Positions 41,289 to 49,804 of a DNA stretch of 64,000 bases are shown piece after piece. The translations under genes and the position numbers were made by a program. How positions within the stretch are numbered: the first letter of the stretch is position 1; every line of letters starts with the position of its first letter. The DNA is from Jeotgalibacillus sp. S-D1 (GTDB lineage Bacteria; Bacillota; Bacilli; Bacillales; Jeotgalibacillaceae), in assembly GCF_004358665.1 (NCBI RefSeq), contig NZ_SMZR01000003.1, forward strand, positions 186,001 through 250,000, given 5' to 3'. The notes below the pieces were generated by a model, which was not told the DNA's origin, made no database searches, and was given only the letters and a program-made list of their open reading frames with translations.

Positions 41289-42892
41289 TGATGAAAAGTC
41301 AATTTAGCAAAACCGGAAGTCTCTTTCTATTTATTCTAAAAAGAGATCGCTATCGCCTGCCGATCTGGCTGGTTTCGATCCTTTTTATTACTGTCATTAC
41401 CGCTTCTTCTTTTACGGATCTATACAAAAACGAACAGGAACGGCAGGGAATTGCTGAGACGATGAGAAACCCGGCGATGACAGCGATGGTCGGACCGGGC
41501 TATGGGCTCGATAACTATACAACGGGCGCAATGATGGCCCACCAGATGCTGCTGTTTACGGCCATTGTTGCAGCAATTATGAGTATTTTGCTTGTCATTC
41601 GACACACCAGAGATGATGAAGAAGAAGGCCGGATTGAATTAATTCGCTCTCTTCCTGTGGGCAGACTTGCCAATCTGAGCGCTACCCTTATCGTACTTTT
41701 TAGTGTCAATGCTCTGCTTGCTTTATTGATTGGCATTGGCCTGTACAGCATGGACATTGCAAGCATGGGAGCTGAAGGGTCACTTCTTTACGGAGCGGCA
41801 CTCGGCGCTGCAGGCTTTTTCTTCGCAGCAGTTGCCGCCCTCTTCGCCCAGCTTTCCCAAAATTCAAGGGGAGCCATAGGGTATTCCTTTGCCGTATTGG
41901 GAGCGGCCTACCTGATAAGGGCTGTTGGTGATGTGAGCAATGCTGCTCTTTCCTGGGTTTCTCCTTTAGGCTGGATCCTGGGGACGGAGGTTTACGTCAG
42001 CGATATTTGGTGGCCAATCATTCTAACGGTCGGAGCAGCTTTTGTGCTCGCTGGAGCGGCTTTGTATTTGAATACAATACGCGATTTGGAATCCGGCTTT
42101 TTACCGTCTAAACCAGGAAAAAAACAGGCTTCCCCGATGCTGCTTAGTCCGGTCGGCTTTGTTTTCCGCCTTCAGCGCACGAGCATTATCTCGTGGGGAA
42201 TTGGCATGTATTTATTGGGCGTCTCCTACGGTTCGGTGCTTGGCGATCTCGAATCATTTTTCTCCAATAATGAAATGATGAGTGAAATGCTGACGCAGGT
42301 TGAAGGAGTGTCACTGACGGATCAGTTTTTGACGATGATCATGTCTGTTATTTCAATGATTTGTACTGTTCCTGCTTTACTTTTTATGCTGAAAATGAAA
42401 GGTGAAGAGAAAAAGAATCGAACCGAACATTTTCTTTCCCGGGCAGTGTCCAGATTGAGGCTGATGAGTAGCTATCTTCTTACTTCTCTATTATTTGGGT
42501 TCGTGATGGTACTGCTTGCTGTTACTGGGCTATGGAGTGCCTCCTTCTCGACAATGGATGATCCGATTTCTTTCGGCTCTTTATTTGAAGGAGCCATGGT
42601 CTATTTGCCGGCTATATGGGTGATGACAGGGTTAGCTGTCCTGTTTGCAGGCGCCCTTCCTCAAGCGACGAGTCTTTCATGGCTGTATCTGGGTTATTCG
42701 TTTTTTGTGGTTTATTTAGGAGGGCTGCTTCAATTTCCGGAATGGCTCGGCAAGCTTTCTCCGTTTGGGTATATTCCGCAAATTCCACTGGAGGAACTGA
42801 ATATGATTCATTTAGCCCTGCTGACCGCTCTAGCGGGTATTCTCATCGCGGCTGGTCTGGTAAGCTATCGCAGCAGAGATATAGAAGGGTAA
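41288..42892 (+). CDS. ABC-2 type exporter permease, two-half form
   Basis: 534 residues with about 12 membrane segments in two similar halves (N half TM ~24-240, C half ~295-530). It matches the permease group annotated as exporter of polyketide antibiotics (TnrB3-like), with the loop RHTRDDEEEGRIELIRSLPV conserved in both halves as KMKGEEKKNRTEHFLSRAVS. It is coupled to the ATPase gene. A bidirectional terminator follows at 42976. No biosynthetic cluster lies nearby, so a resistance role is more likely than self-protection. Confidence 0.87.
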   Translation: MMKSQFSKTGSLFLFILKRDRYRLPIWLVSILFITVITASSFTDLYKNEQERQGIAETMRNPAMTAMVGPGYGLDNYTTGAMMAHQMLLFTAIVAAIMSILLVIRHTRDDEEEGRIELIRSLPVGRLANLSATLIVLFSVNALLALLIGIGLYSMDIASMGAEGSLLYGAALGAAGFFFAAVAALFAQLSQNSRGAIGYSFAVLGAAYLIRAVGDVSNAALSWVSPLGWILGTEVYVSDIWWPIILTVGAAFVLAGAALYLNTIRDLESGFLPSKPGKKQASPMLLSPVGFVFRLQRTSIISWGIGMYLLGVSYGSVLGDLESFFSNNEMMSEMLTQVEGVSLTDQFLTMIMSVISMICTVPALLFMLKMKGEEKKNRTEHFLSRAVSRLRLMSSYLLTSLLFGFVMVLLAVTGLWSASFSTMDDPISFGSLFEGAMVYLPAIWVMTGLAVLFAGALPQATSLSWLYLGYSFFVVYLGGLLQFPEWLGKLSPFGYIPQIPLEELNMIHLALLTALAGILIAAGLVSYRSRDIEG

Positions 42893-42975
42893 TACAGTTT
42901 GTTGAATGTATTGATCCTTGCTGCCTCTTCGCCAGACACCGTATGGAATAGGCGCTTTTCACTTTGTTCGATCTC

Positions 42976-43009
42976 AAAAAAACCTTTCGCAAATGTGAAA
43001 GGTTTTTTT
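42976..43009. terminator. Bidirectional terminator between the ABC and DUF421 genes
   Basis: AAAAAAACCTTTC pairs with GAAAGGTTTTTTT around the loop GCAAATGT; shared by the two convergent genes. Confidence 0.9.
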
Positions 43010-43020
43010 GATGTGGCGTA

Positions 43021-43731
43021 TTACTTTTTATCGTACAATAAAAGCTGGACGTTCTCTGTATGATCAATGGTCGCTAATAAAACATCCTTTATACTTGTAT
43101 TAGCTGCTGCTTTCAATTTATTGTCTAACCAAATCTCATCCTTACCGAAATTGGTCAATTCCTTATAATCTATTTTCCCTTCTTTAATAATCGTGTGAGG
43201 AAGGGAAAATGGTTCAGGAATAATCTTCATATCAGAAGGGGTTAATGCTCTGAATTGCGGATTTAAAAAAAATGAAATGGAGCCGTCCGGTTCCCAAAGT
43301 GCCAGAGAAACCTTATGCACATCTTCAATTTCACCTTTTCTTAGTTCTGACAACAGAAAATCGATTGTTATCCTGGCTTTTTTAAAATTTTCATGAAGTA
43401 TCTGTCCGTTTTTTATTAATGGAAAGGGAGCAGGATCCAGCCAGTTTCTTAGATTTACCCATTTTAAACTTAAAAACACACCAATCATATATAGAATAAC
43501 CAGAACCGACATCGTTGTCATCGAACCCTTCAGCCCAAGATTTTCATCTGACAACGGGTGAGCGATAATATTACCGATTAATATGGCCATTATAAAATCA
43601 AGGAGCCTTAGCTGTCCTATGGAACGCTGCCCCATTATTTTTGCTGCAAAAAGCAAGAAAAAAAAAGCAATGACCGCCCTTAAAATCCATTGGATAGTGG
43701 TTAGTGTTTCCTGTCCCTGAAAGAAGTCCAC
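43021..43731 (-). CDS. DUF421 (YetF/YkjA) membrane protein
   Basis: About 236 residues. Three N-terminal membrane segments (LRAVIAFFFLLFAAKIMG, LDFIMAILIGNIIAHPLS, MSVLVILYMIGVFLSLKWV) are followed by the YetF-type cytoplasmic domain (about 95-235; ILHENFKKARITIDFLLSEL, KVSLALWEPDGSISFFLNP). B. subtilis YetF was shown to be a spore germination factor in one species; here function is open. The frame starts at 43758, but a GTG at 43731 has AAAGGG ten bases upstream and fits the family N-terminus better. Confidence 0.85.
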   Translation of the reverse strand: MDFFQGQETLTTIQWILRAVIAFFFLLFAAKIMGQRSIGQLRLLDFIMAILIGNIIAHPLSDENLGLKGSMTTMSVLVILYMIGVFLSLKWVNLRNWLDPAPFPLIKNGQILHENFKKARITIDFLLSELRKGEIEDVHKVSLALWEPDGSISFFLNPQFRALTPSDMKIIPEPFSLPHTIIKEGKIDYKELTNFGKDEIWLDNKLKAAANTSIKDVLLATIDHTENVQLLLYDKK

Positions 43732-43840
43732 GTATTTCACGCCCTTTACTCTGATCACATACCTGGTTTAATATTCCCATTTATATCGTCTTTATGAGAA
43801 AACCAATATGGACAGAGAAAAGTTAAACTGCTGCTTTAAA

Positions 43841-44374
43841 TCAATTCCCTGCGTAGGATTCATATTTGATGTCATGCTTTTCACTTAGCTTTTTCATTTC
43901 CTGATGATAAGCAGAAACCAGCTGGTAATACTCATCTGCTTTTAGTTTTGCCTGGTCAATCAGCAGGGGGTCTCCCTCTTTGAGCCCCTTTTCCTGCAGG
44001 AGAAGAACTTCATGATAAGCAGAAATACTTTGTTGAATATATTCAACCATCGGCTGTAATTCTTCAATAGGGGCCTGCAGGTGCTTTACTTCTTCAACAG
44101 CTTGTCCATATGCCGGGATGGCCTCCTCAACTAAAGCAGTATACACAGCTTCATTGTTCTCATAATGATCTCCTGATACAGCAGCGAGTGCTTTGTTTGC
44201 CTTTTTTTCGTATTGGGCAATCATTTGGACATCTTCATTAATAAAGGTAAGGATGTTCTGCTGAGCCTCTTTATTTAAAGCTCCGGTCTCCTTTTGACTG
44301 GAACTGGAATCGATGCTGCATCCAGTAAGAAATAGGAAAAAACAAGTTACCCCAAGAAGCTGAATCCATTTCAT
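43841..44374 (-). CDS. Lipoprotein of unknown function
   Basis: 177 residues. A lipoprotein signal (LLGVTCFFLFLTGC, lipidated Cys about 19) is followed by a Ser-rich linker and then an all-helical domain of about 140 residues with coiled-coil character (LVEEAIPAYGQAVEEVKHLQ). No family was recognised; such helical lipoproteins are frequent in Bacilli. It would sit on the outer face of the membrane. It is monocistronic, with an AGGAGG-like site before the ATG, and is divergent from the SDR gene at 44519. Confidence 0.8.
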   Translation of the reverse strand: MKWIQLLGVTCFFLFLTGCSIDSSSSQKETGALNKEAQQNILTFINEDVQMIAQYEKKANKALAAVSGDHYENNEAVYTALVEEAIPAYGQAVEEVKHLQAPIEELQPMVEYIQQSISAYHEVLLLQEKGLKEGDPLLIDQAKLKADEYYQLVSAYHQEMKKLSEKHDIKYESYAGN

Positions 44375-44518
44375 CTAGATCTCCTCCTGTGTTAAAAACT
44401 GCATGCTTTTCTCCATACTTTTTATTTTATGAATTCAAGCGGCTATTATGCCATCTTATGTTTACTAATTCACATATGGGGAAAAATCCAACATGAACAA
44501 TAATAGGAGGGAATCGTA

Positions 44519-45343
44519 ATGGGACGATTAGATCAAAAAATTGCCGTGATAACAGGCGCTGCTACAGGAATTGGTGAAGCAACAGCAAAACTGTTTGCAA
44601 GCGAGGGCGCTACAGTCATCTGTGCAGATATTAAAGAGGAAAAGCTAAATCAAACAGTAGAAAACATTCTGGAAGATGGCGGACAGGCTGAAGCTTGCCA
44701 TGTTGACGTTTCAAGTGAAGAAAGCGTGACAGCATTTGCTGATAAACTAAAAAAGCAGTACGGAACCATTGATGTATTGTTTAACAACGCAGGCGTCGAC
44801 GAGCAGGGCGGTAAAGTGCATGAATATCCTGTTGAACTGTTTGACCGCATTATGGCCGTTGACCTTAGAGGAACATTCTTATGCAGTAAGTTTTTGATTC
44901 CGCTTATGCTGGAAAAAGGCGGTTCTATTATTAACAACGCTTCGATGTCAGGAAGTGCCGCGGACCTTGACCGTTCCGGCTATAATGCTGCAAAAGGCGG
45001 CATTATCAATTTCACCAAAGGCATGGCGATCGATTATGCACGCAGCGGCATTCGCGTAAATTCGCTTTCTCCAGGTACGATCGAAACACCGTTGATTGAC
45101 GAACTGGTTGGCAGTAAGCAGGAGAATATGGGCGAAAAATTCAGAGAAGCGAACAAATGGATCACACCGCTCGGTCGATTGGGACGTCCAGAAGAAATGG
45201 CCACCGTTGCTCTCTTCCTCGCTTCTGACGACAGCTCATACGTTACAGGGGAGGACATTAAAGCAGACGGCGGCATAATGGCTTATACATGGCCGGGTAA
45301 AATGCTGATTGAAGACGAAGAATGGAAAAAAGGGACCAAATAA
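44519..45343 (+). CDS. Short-chain dehydrogenase (glucose-dehydrogenase-like)
   Basis: 274 residues, classical SDR. TGAATGIGEATAKLF (about 12-26), DVSSEES, NNAGVDEQGG, NNASMSG with the catalytic Ser, YNAAKGG with Tyr/Lys and the C-terminal YVTGEDIKADGGIMAYTW. An Asp after the second strand (CADIKEE) suggests NAD preference. AGGAGGGAATC precedes the ATG. A 20-base perfect hairpin terminates it. Substrate unknown. Confidence 0.87.
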   Translation: MGRLDQKIAVITGAATGIGEATAKLFASEGATVICADIKEEKLNQTVENILEDGGQAEACHVDVSSEESVTAFADKLKKQYGTIDVLFNNAGVDEQGGKVHEYPVELFDRIMAVDLRGTFLCSKFLIPLMLEKGGSIINNASMSGSAADLDRSGYNAAKGGIINFTKGMAIDYARSGIRVNSLSPGTIETPLIDELVGSKQENMGEKFREANKWITPLGRLGRPEEMATVALFLASDDSSYVTGEDIKADGGIMAYTWPGKMLIEDEEWKKGTK

Positions 45344-45351
45344 TACAGCAC

Positions 45352-45396
45352 TAGGCTCAATTCACATAACTCCAAAAGTTATGTGAATTGAGCCTA
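45352..45396. terminator. 20-bp perfect hairpin, bidirectional terminator
   Basis: The left arm (45352-45371, contains CTCAATTCACATAACT) pairs over 20 bases with the right arm (45377-45396) around CCAAA and is followed by TTTT. It includes the stop codon of the convergent gene at 45394. Confidence 0.88.
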
Positions 45397-46002
45397 TTTT
45401 AAATGCAACGATGAGGTGAACGGAGCGGAAGGTGGCGACTCCTGCAGGAGCCGTCCCTGTGGATCTATAAAAAGGACGATGCTGAGTGTCGAAATCACCG
45501 CACCAACCGCCTGAATCCAGCTTCCAAGTGCTGATAAGAAGGTATAATCCCCTTTGTTTTTAAGCTCATATGTCCCAGCCAGGGCCTGCATTGAATTACC
45601 GACTACTTGAAGAAAATTCCCCACTATACTTAAGGATTTTGAAGGACTGTCCGTGCTGTCAATTTCATCTCCTATGGAGACCGTTCCTCCCAAAGCCTGC
45701 AGCCAGTTGCCAGAGATCTCTAATCTGTTATTAATATTTTCTTCGAAAGGGCTGATCAGACCGGAAATAACCAGTACGTTACCATATGCCTGAATTTCAT
45801 TTCCAAGCCTTTCAAGCGAACCTTCTTCATGTACCTCGGCTTGTAGTGCATTTCCAGTTGCCTGCAAGGTATTTCCTGTAATATCAAGGCTGTTTTTGGT
45901 ATCCGTTGAAAATGGAGCGGATGGCGTCTCCCCTACAGCTGATAAAATAGTGCCGATGGCCGCCAGGACTGAACCGAATATTTCCTGCTGTAAGTCTTCC
46001 AT
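45394..46002 (-). CDS. Repetitive DUF6944-like protein with repeat-derived C-terminus
   Basis: About 202 residues. It is made of five to six similar helical units with a pattern such as LDITGNTLQATGNALQAE, LERLGNEIQAYGNVLVISG, LEISGNWLQALGGTVSIG and LSIVGNFLQVVGNSMQALAG. This fits the repetitive DUF6944 type known in Bacilli, function unknown. The last 20 residues (GRLLQESPPSAPFTSSL...) are translated from a fragment of the dispersed GC-rich repeat (45415-45451) and not from the original gene. I take the ATG at 46002, eight bases after AGAGGAT. It converges on the SDR gene. Confidence 0.75.
   Translation of the reverse strand: MEDLQQEIFGSVLAAIGTILSAVGETPSAPFSTDTKNSLDITGNTLQATGNALQAEVHEEGSLERLGNEIQAYGNVLVISGLISPFEENINNRLEISGNWLQALGGTVSIGDEIDSTDSPSKSLSIVGNFLQVVGNSMQALAGTYELKNKGDYTFLSALGSWIQAVGAVISTLSIVLFIDPQGRLLQESPPSAPFTSSLHLK
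45415..45451. repeat. Fragment of dispersed repeat (copy E, left end)
   Basis: GGTGAACGGAGCGGAAGGTG then GCGACTCCTGCAGGAGC matches the left end of copies B and C. The rest of the element is missing; the fragment lies inside the 3' end of the DUF6944-like gene. Confidence 0.7.
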
Positions 46003-46115
46003 GACCATTCATCCTCTTTCTGATGACTGCTGTTTTTGTATCTTATTCACCTAACTCCCTTTTTGGTTAAATTAGTGAACCGCCATAACCTTTTAAAACT
46101 GGTAATCCCGCTCTC

Positions 46116-46451
46116 TCATTTTAAAAATAGAGAATATATTTTCTCAAGCTTATCTTCGAGCTCATCAACATGAACAAACCTGGCTTCTCTAACCAATTCT
46201 TTTCCGTCACCAAAAAGAAGCAGAACCGGCACTGTGAAAATTGAAAAATGCCCCGCAATGGCTTCTATTTCATCTGCATTCACATGGCCAAATTCAATTT
46301 CTGGAAACCTGATCATCATCTGCTGAATTTTCGGGAGCAAAGCATGGCAGACACTGCAATTGGTCTTTGAAATGTAGAGAAAACTTAATGCGTGCTCCTG
46401 GATCATTCTGTCTACTTCATTAATCGTTTTTAATTCGGTATACGTTCTCAC
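46116..46451 (-). CDS. Thioredoxin family protein
   Basis: 111 residues with a thioredoxin fold. The active site is TNCSVCHAL (Cys-Ser-Val-Cys, about 31-34), and the cis-Pro loop is FTVPVLLLF. The active site differs from the usual WCGPC, so its redox partner may be special. No signal peptide, so cytoplasmic. It lies 20 bases downstream of a YdcZ-type transporter gene in the same direction. Confidence 0.88.
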   Translation of the reverse strand: MRTYTELKTINEVDRMIQEHALSFLYISKTNCSVCHALLPKIQQMMIRFPEIEFGHVNADEIEAIAGHFSIFTVPVLLLFGDGKELVREARFVHVDELEDKLEKIYSLFLK

Positions 46452-46471
46452 TCTTTTTGCCTCCTATTCTC

Positions 46472-46945
46472 TCAGGCAGACTTTTCAGCTTGATGATCCC
46501 TGAAATGCGGTTTCTTTTCAATTTTAAATACAACAATCCCCACGATCAGCAAACCCAGCCCCGCCAGCTTATTGATGGTAAAAGGAACGGGAGAAAAACC
46601 AAACCAGCCAAATGTATCAATCAATACTGCCAGTGTAAGCTGGGAGACTAAGACGAGAGAGATAGCATAGGCAGGACCAAGAAGCCTTATGCCCTGCATA
46701 ATGCAAAAAACAAGTCCTACCCCGATTACACCACTCAGCAAGTAAATCTTATTTACTCCCCCCAGATCAAATAATCGTGTATCGTCCATAATGAAAAACA
46801 TTGGCAGTGATGTGACAAGACCAATCCCCAGCACAAGCACGGTCGTAGCCCACGAGCCTGCCTTGTCACTTACCCGTGCATTAAACACAGTCTGTAAGCT
46901 GATAAATAGTCCCGCCATAATGGCAAACAACAACCCTTCTATCAT
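46472..46945 (-). CDS. YdcZ-type DMT transporter (DUF606)
   Basis: 157 residues with five membrane segments; the signature ISLQTVFNARVSDKAGSWAT is near residues 15-34, and GPAYAISLVLVSQLTLAVLI appears later. It belongs to the half-size DMT_YdcZ family, whose members often occur as adjacent pairs and probably form heterodimers. A paralogue lies at 47681-48106 and a Crp/Fnr regulator is between them. Substrate unknown. Confidence 0.85.
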   Translation of the reverse strand: MIEGLLFAIMAGLFISLQTVFNARVSDKAGSWATTVLVLGIGLVTSLPMFFIMDDTRLFDLGGVNKIYLLSGVIGVGLVFCIMQGIRLLGPAYAISLVLVSQLTLAVLIDTFGWFGFSPVPFTINKLAGLGLLIVGIVVFKIEKKPHFRDHQAEKSA

Positions 46946-46960
46946 GTAATTCTCCCCTTT

Positions 46961-47659
46961 CTATTCATAAATATTCCCATCCGCTCTCTCCCGAAGCCGG
47001 TTAAGATCTGTGATGATTAGTGATCCGTTTTCCCGACGGATCATTCCTTCTCCGCACAATTTTAAGATGACCCGGTTTAAATGGCGGTAGCTCGTACCTA
47101 TTACATCCGCCACCTCTGTCAGGGAAGCCGTACGCATTTCTTCATGAAACATTGAACCTTCTCCATCAGAGGACAGGGAAAGCAGGTAGCTTGCTAATCT
47201 CACTTCAACCGGATACAGCATATTAAAGCTTGTTGCTTGTGATTCCGTGTAAAACTTTTGAGTGATCGTTTCTACTAAAAAAGTTAGCAGCTCCACCTGA
47301 TTCTCACCCATCTTTCTTAAAACATTAAAAGGGATTCCAATCATATAGCCGTCCGAAACAGCTTCAACCGTATTAAATACGGGCGTTTTTTTTACGTATT
47401 CTATATCCCCGAGCACCGCTAAAGGCGTCTTAAAACGGACAATTAGGGTTTTTCCTTCAGGCGAAGTTGTAAAGATTTTCACTTTTCCTTTCACTAGAAA
47501 ATACATTGTTTGAATTACTTCACCCCTGGAACACAGCATCTCCCCTTGCGTAAAATGATACAGCGCTGCTTGGGTCACAGCTTCTTTTGAAAAGATGGCG
47601 TGCAGTCCATGCTGTGACAAAAATGCTTCTATCTTATCCTTATCATCTATCCGTTTCAT
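46961..47659 (-). CDS. Crp/Fnr family regulator (YeiL-like)
   Basis: 232 residues. N-terminal cyclic-nucleotide-binding-like beta roll (FTQGEMLCSRGEVIQTMYFL, KVKIFTTSPEGKTLIVRFKT) and C-terminal helix-turn-helix (TASLTEVADVIGTSYRHLNR, residues ~180-199). There are no clustered N-terminal Cys residues, so no Fnr-type iron-sulfur centre. It lies between two YdcZ-type transporter genes in the same direction with short gaps and probably controls them. Related B. subtilis and E. coli YeiL proteins are poorly understood. Confidence 0.88.
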   Translation of the reverse strand: MKRIDDKDKIEAFLSQHGLHAIFSKEAVTQAALYHFTQGEMLCSRGEVIQTMYFLVKGKVKIFTTSPEGKTLIVRFKTPLAVLGDIEYVKKTPVFNTVEAVSDGYMIGIPFNVLRKMGENQVELLTFLVETITQKFYTESQATSFNMLYPVEVRLASYLLSLSSDGEGSMFHEEMRTASLTEVADVIGTSYRHLNRVILKLCGEGMIRRENGSLIITDLNRLRERADGNIYE

Positions 47660-47680
47660 GGTTTCCCGCCTTTCCCAATT

Positions 47681-48106
47681 TTAGAGCTGAAACACAATAA
47701 CGCCAATCACCATAATCACCATTCCGGCCAGCTGCTGCTTGGTAATCTGGAGCTTTTTAGTACCAAATAAGCCTTTTGCATCGATGAGAAAAGCACAAAG
47801 CAGCTGCGCAATTAACAGCAGGGCAATCGCAAAGGACATCCCCAGCTGCTTGATGGCGCTCATTTCTCCCAGTACGATGATAACCCCAAATGTACCGCCA
47901 AGCAGATATAAAAAGGGCACCTTTCGAAACCCGTCTGAACGTCCATCGCGTTTCAGTACATAGATGACAATTGCTACTAAAAAACCTATAAAATGGACCA
48001 TAGTGATGGTGTGCCATGTACTCAGTGTTTCACTCATTCTCGCATTAAACACGCCATGAAGCGCGATAAACAATCCTGCTGCTATTGAAAATATCATTCC
48101 TTTCAC
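47681..48106 (-). CDS. YdcZ-type DMT transporter (DUF606), second copy
   Basis: About 141 residues with five membrane segments; the segment FIALHGVFNARMSETLSTWH matches the paralogue at 46472. A GTG start at 48106 is chosen because AGAGGTGG lies five bases before it; an ATG at 48097 and an open frame to 48136 are alternatives. Family members occur as pairs, and here both flank a Crp/Fnr gene. First gene of that cluster. Confidence 0.82.
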   Translation of the reverse strand: MKGMIFSIAAGLFIALHGVFNARMSETLSTWHTITMVHFIGFLVAIVIYVLKRDGRSDGFRKVPFLYLLGGTFGVIIVLGEMSAIKQLGMSFAIALLLIAQLLCAFLIDAKGLFGTKKLQITKQQLAGMVIMVIGVIVFQL

Positions 48107-48253
48107 TTTTTCCACCTCTTTCTGACAATCATTCACTTAGTAAATGACAGGAAGGGAAAAATGAAAAGGACATATGTCCTTACGTTTTATTCCATATACA
48201 TTAGTAAACCCATTCAGCATAAGGTAAAAAATGTAATTATATAAATAGATAGA

Positions 48254-48282
48254 TTGATTCAAAGGTTTTTAAACTTTATAAT
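48254..48282 (+). promoter_or_regulatory. Sigma-A promoter of the GAF-STAS gene
   Basis: TTGATT (48254-48259), 17 bases, TATAAT (48277-48282), 33 bases before the ATG at 48315; GAGGAGG follows. Confidence 0.7.
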
Positions 48283-48314
48283 TAAATTACATTTTTTTAA
48301 GAGGAGGACTAGAA

Positions 48315-49169
48315 ATGACAAATGAGTACAACATTGATTCTTCCAGTTACCCCTCATTAGCAGTCGCCTCAAAAAGGATTTTTACTATTATTAGCGAACG
48401 ATTAAATGTCAATACCGCTTATGTAGCAAAAAAGGGCGAATCTGCCATGACGGTTATCAGTTCATACAATAAGAACGAGCAAATTATTCAAGAAGGCTAT
48501 TCAGTAGAGTATGGCGGGACCTATTGCCGTTTAATTATTTCGAATAATAATTATGTGCATATACCAGATCTGTCAAAGGATGAATTGACCTGTGAGTTGG
48601 AGGTAACCTCCCTTCTAAACACGAAAGGCTTTTTGGGTGTCCCGCTGACGGACTTACAAGGTGAGATCTTCGGAACCCTTTGTGTCATGGATAAAGAAGA
48701 GATGGCATTCGGTGAGGCAGAAATTGATTATTTAAAGGCAATGGCTGAGATTTTATCTCATATGATTGAACTCGACAAAACACAATTTCATATGGGGTTT
48801 TTAAATGTGCCTATTATCCCTATCACGGAAGGGGTTGCCATTCTTTCTCTTCAGGGCATCATTGATGAAAACCGCTCGGAAAATATTATGCGCACTGTCC
48901 TCCATTACGGGACTGATCATCAGCTGAATCATTTTATTATCGATTTATCAGGCTTAATCATTTTGGACGGTGTATTTCCAAGAGTACTAGCGAATCTGGT
49001 GCAATCTCTTCAGCTTATGGGCATAACGCCGATAATTACAGGCATTACTCCGCAGATTGCTACACATGATCTTGAAAATGGCGAGCTGTCGCAATTGGAT
49101 ACAAAAATTGTCCGCAGCCTCGAATCCGCATTAGAATATATAGGCTTTTATTTAATTGAAAAAAAGTAG
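48315..49169 (+). CDS. GAF-STAS protein, RsbR-like
   Basis: 284 residues. The N-terminal GAF domain spans about 15-155 (KRIFTIISERLNVNTAYVAK, VPLTDLQGEIFGTLCVMD), and the C-terminal STAS domain about 170-280 (VAILSLQGIIDENRSENIMR, FIIDLSGLIILDGVFPRVLA, GITPIITGITPQIATHD). This plan matches RsbR paralogues of the stressosome, which regulate sigma-B via RsbT. The first of the two phospho-Thr positions (usually VDT) is Gly here (LDG), while the second (PQIATHD) keeps Thr. The GAF part would sense a small ligand or redox state. It has its own promoter. Confidence 0.85.
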   Translation: MTNEYNIDSSSYPSLAVASKRIFTIISERLNVNTAYVAKKGESAMTVISSYNKNEQIIQEGYSVEYGGTYCRLIISNNNYVHIPDLSKDELTCELEVTSLLNTKGFLGVPLTDLQGEIFGTLCVMDKEEMAFGEAEIDYLKAMAEILSHMIELDKTQFHMGFLNVPIIPITEGVAILSLQGIIDENRSENIMRTVLHYGTDHQLNHFIIDLSGLIILDGVFPRVLANLVQSLQLMGITPIITGITPQIATHDLENGELSQLDTKIVRSLESALEYIGFYLIEKK

Positions 49170-49252
49170 TGCTTACCACTTCGTTTTCCACCTCCTTCCC
49201 CCCTTTTTTTTTATAAAAAAAAGACCCCTCGTCAGGGATCAATATCATTTGT

Positions 49253-49804
49253 TCAACTGGGCTGCATATGGGTTTTGTTTATTCTTCCGAGCCACCGGTA
49301 CACAGCAATTAAGATCACCAGCATTAAAAGGGTAAGGTACCATGGAAGTTCAGTAATAACCTGTCCAAAAGCAGTGTATAGCACTGCTGGCATAATCAGG
49401 CCCAATAAAGAAATGTACATATATTCTTTAAAGGATTTTGCCATTTCAATCAGGTAAAGAGAAAGCAAATGAAAATGAACAAAGGGCATAATGCGTAAAA
49501 CCATGACCTGGCTCACTGTGATCGTCCGGTCCTTAAACACTTTCTTTTTTAAGCCCTTCAACCGCTTGCGAAAAGCTGGAAAACGATTCACAAGATAATA
49601 GGAAACCAAACTCATAAGAGACAGTCCGATAAAAGACAGGAGCGCCCCTTCTAAAAAACCAAATAAAACTCCCCCTGCTATGCAAACCACAATGACCGGC
49701 AAAAAGAAAAATGGACGGAATAAATGTAGTAAAACAAATAACAAAGGTGCAAGCCACCCTGCTGATTCAATAAACATCTCAAGGGATTTATCGAACTGAT
49801 CCAT
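49253..49804 (-). CDS. TVP38/TMEM64 family membrane protein
   Basis: 183 residues with about five membrane segments. The VTT (SNARE-associated/DedA-like) signature includes FFLPVIVVCIAGGVLFGFLE (about 32-51) and a Gly-rich segment GLIMPAVLYTAFGQVI. Family members scramble or transport phospholipids or modify membranes (eukaryotic TMEM41B/VMP1 relatives); bacterial roles are uncertain. No partner gene is adjacent; it converges on the GAF-STAS gene. Confidence 0.85.
   Translation of the reverse strand: MDQFDKSLEMFIESAGWLAPLLFVLLHLFRPFFFLPVIVVCIAGGVLFGFLEGALLSFIGLSLMSLVSYYLVNRFPAFRKRLKGLKKKVFKDRTITVSQVMVLRIMPFVHFHLLSLYLIEMAKSFKEYMYISLLGLIMPAVLYTAFGQVITELPWYLTLLMLVILIAVYRWLGRINKTHMQPS

Noticed and set aside
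49200-49245. Terminator between GAF-STAS and TVP38 genes
   Set aside because: Only a weak imperfect stem (ACCCCTCGTCAGGGAT) next to A-rich tracts; not convincing enough to list.
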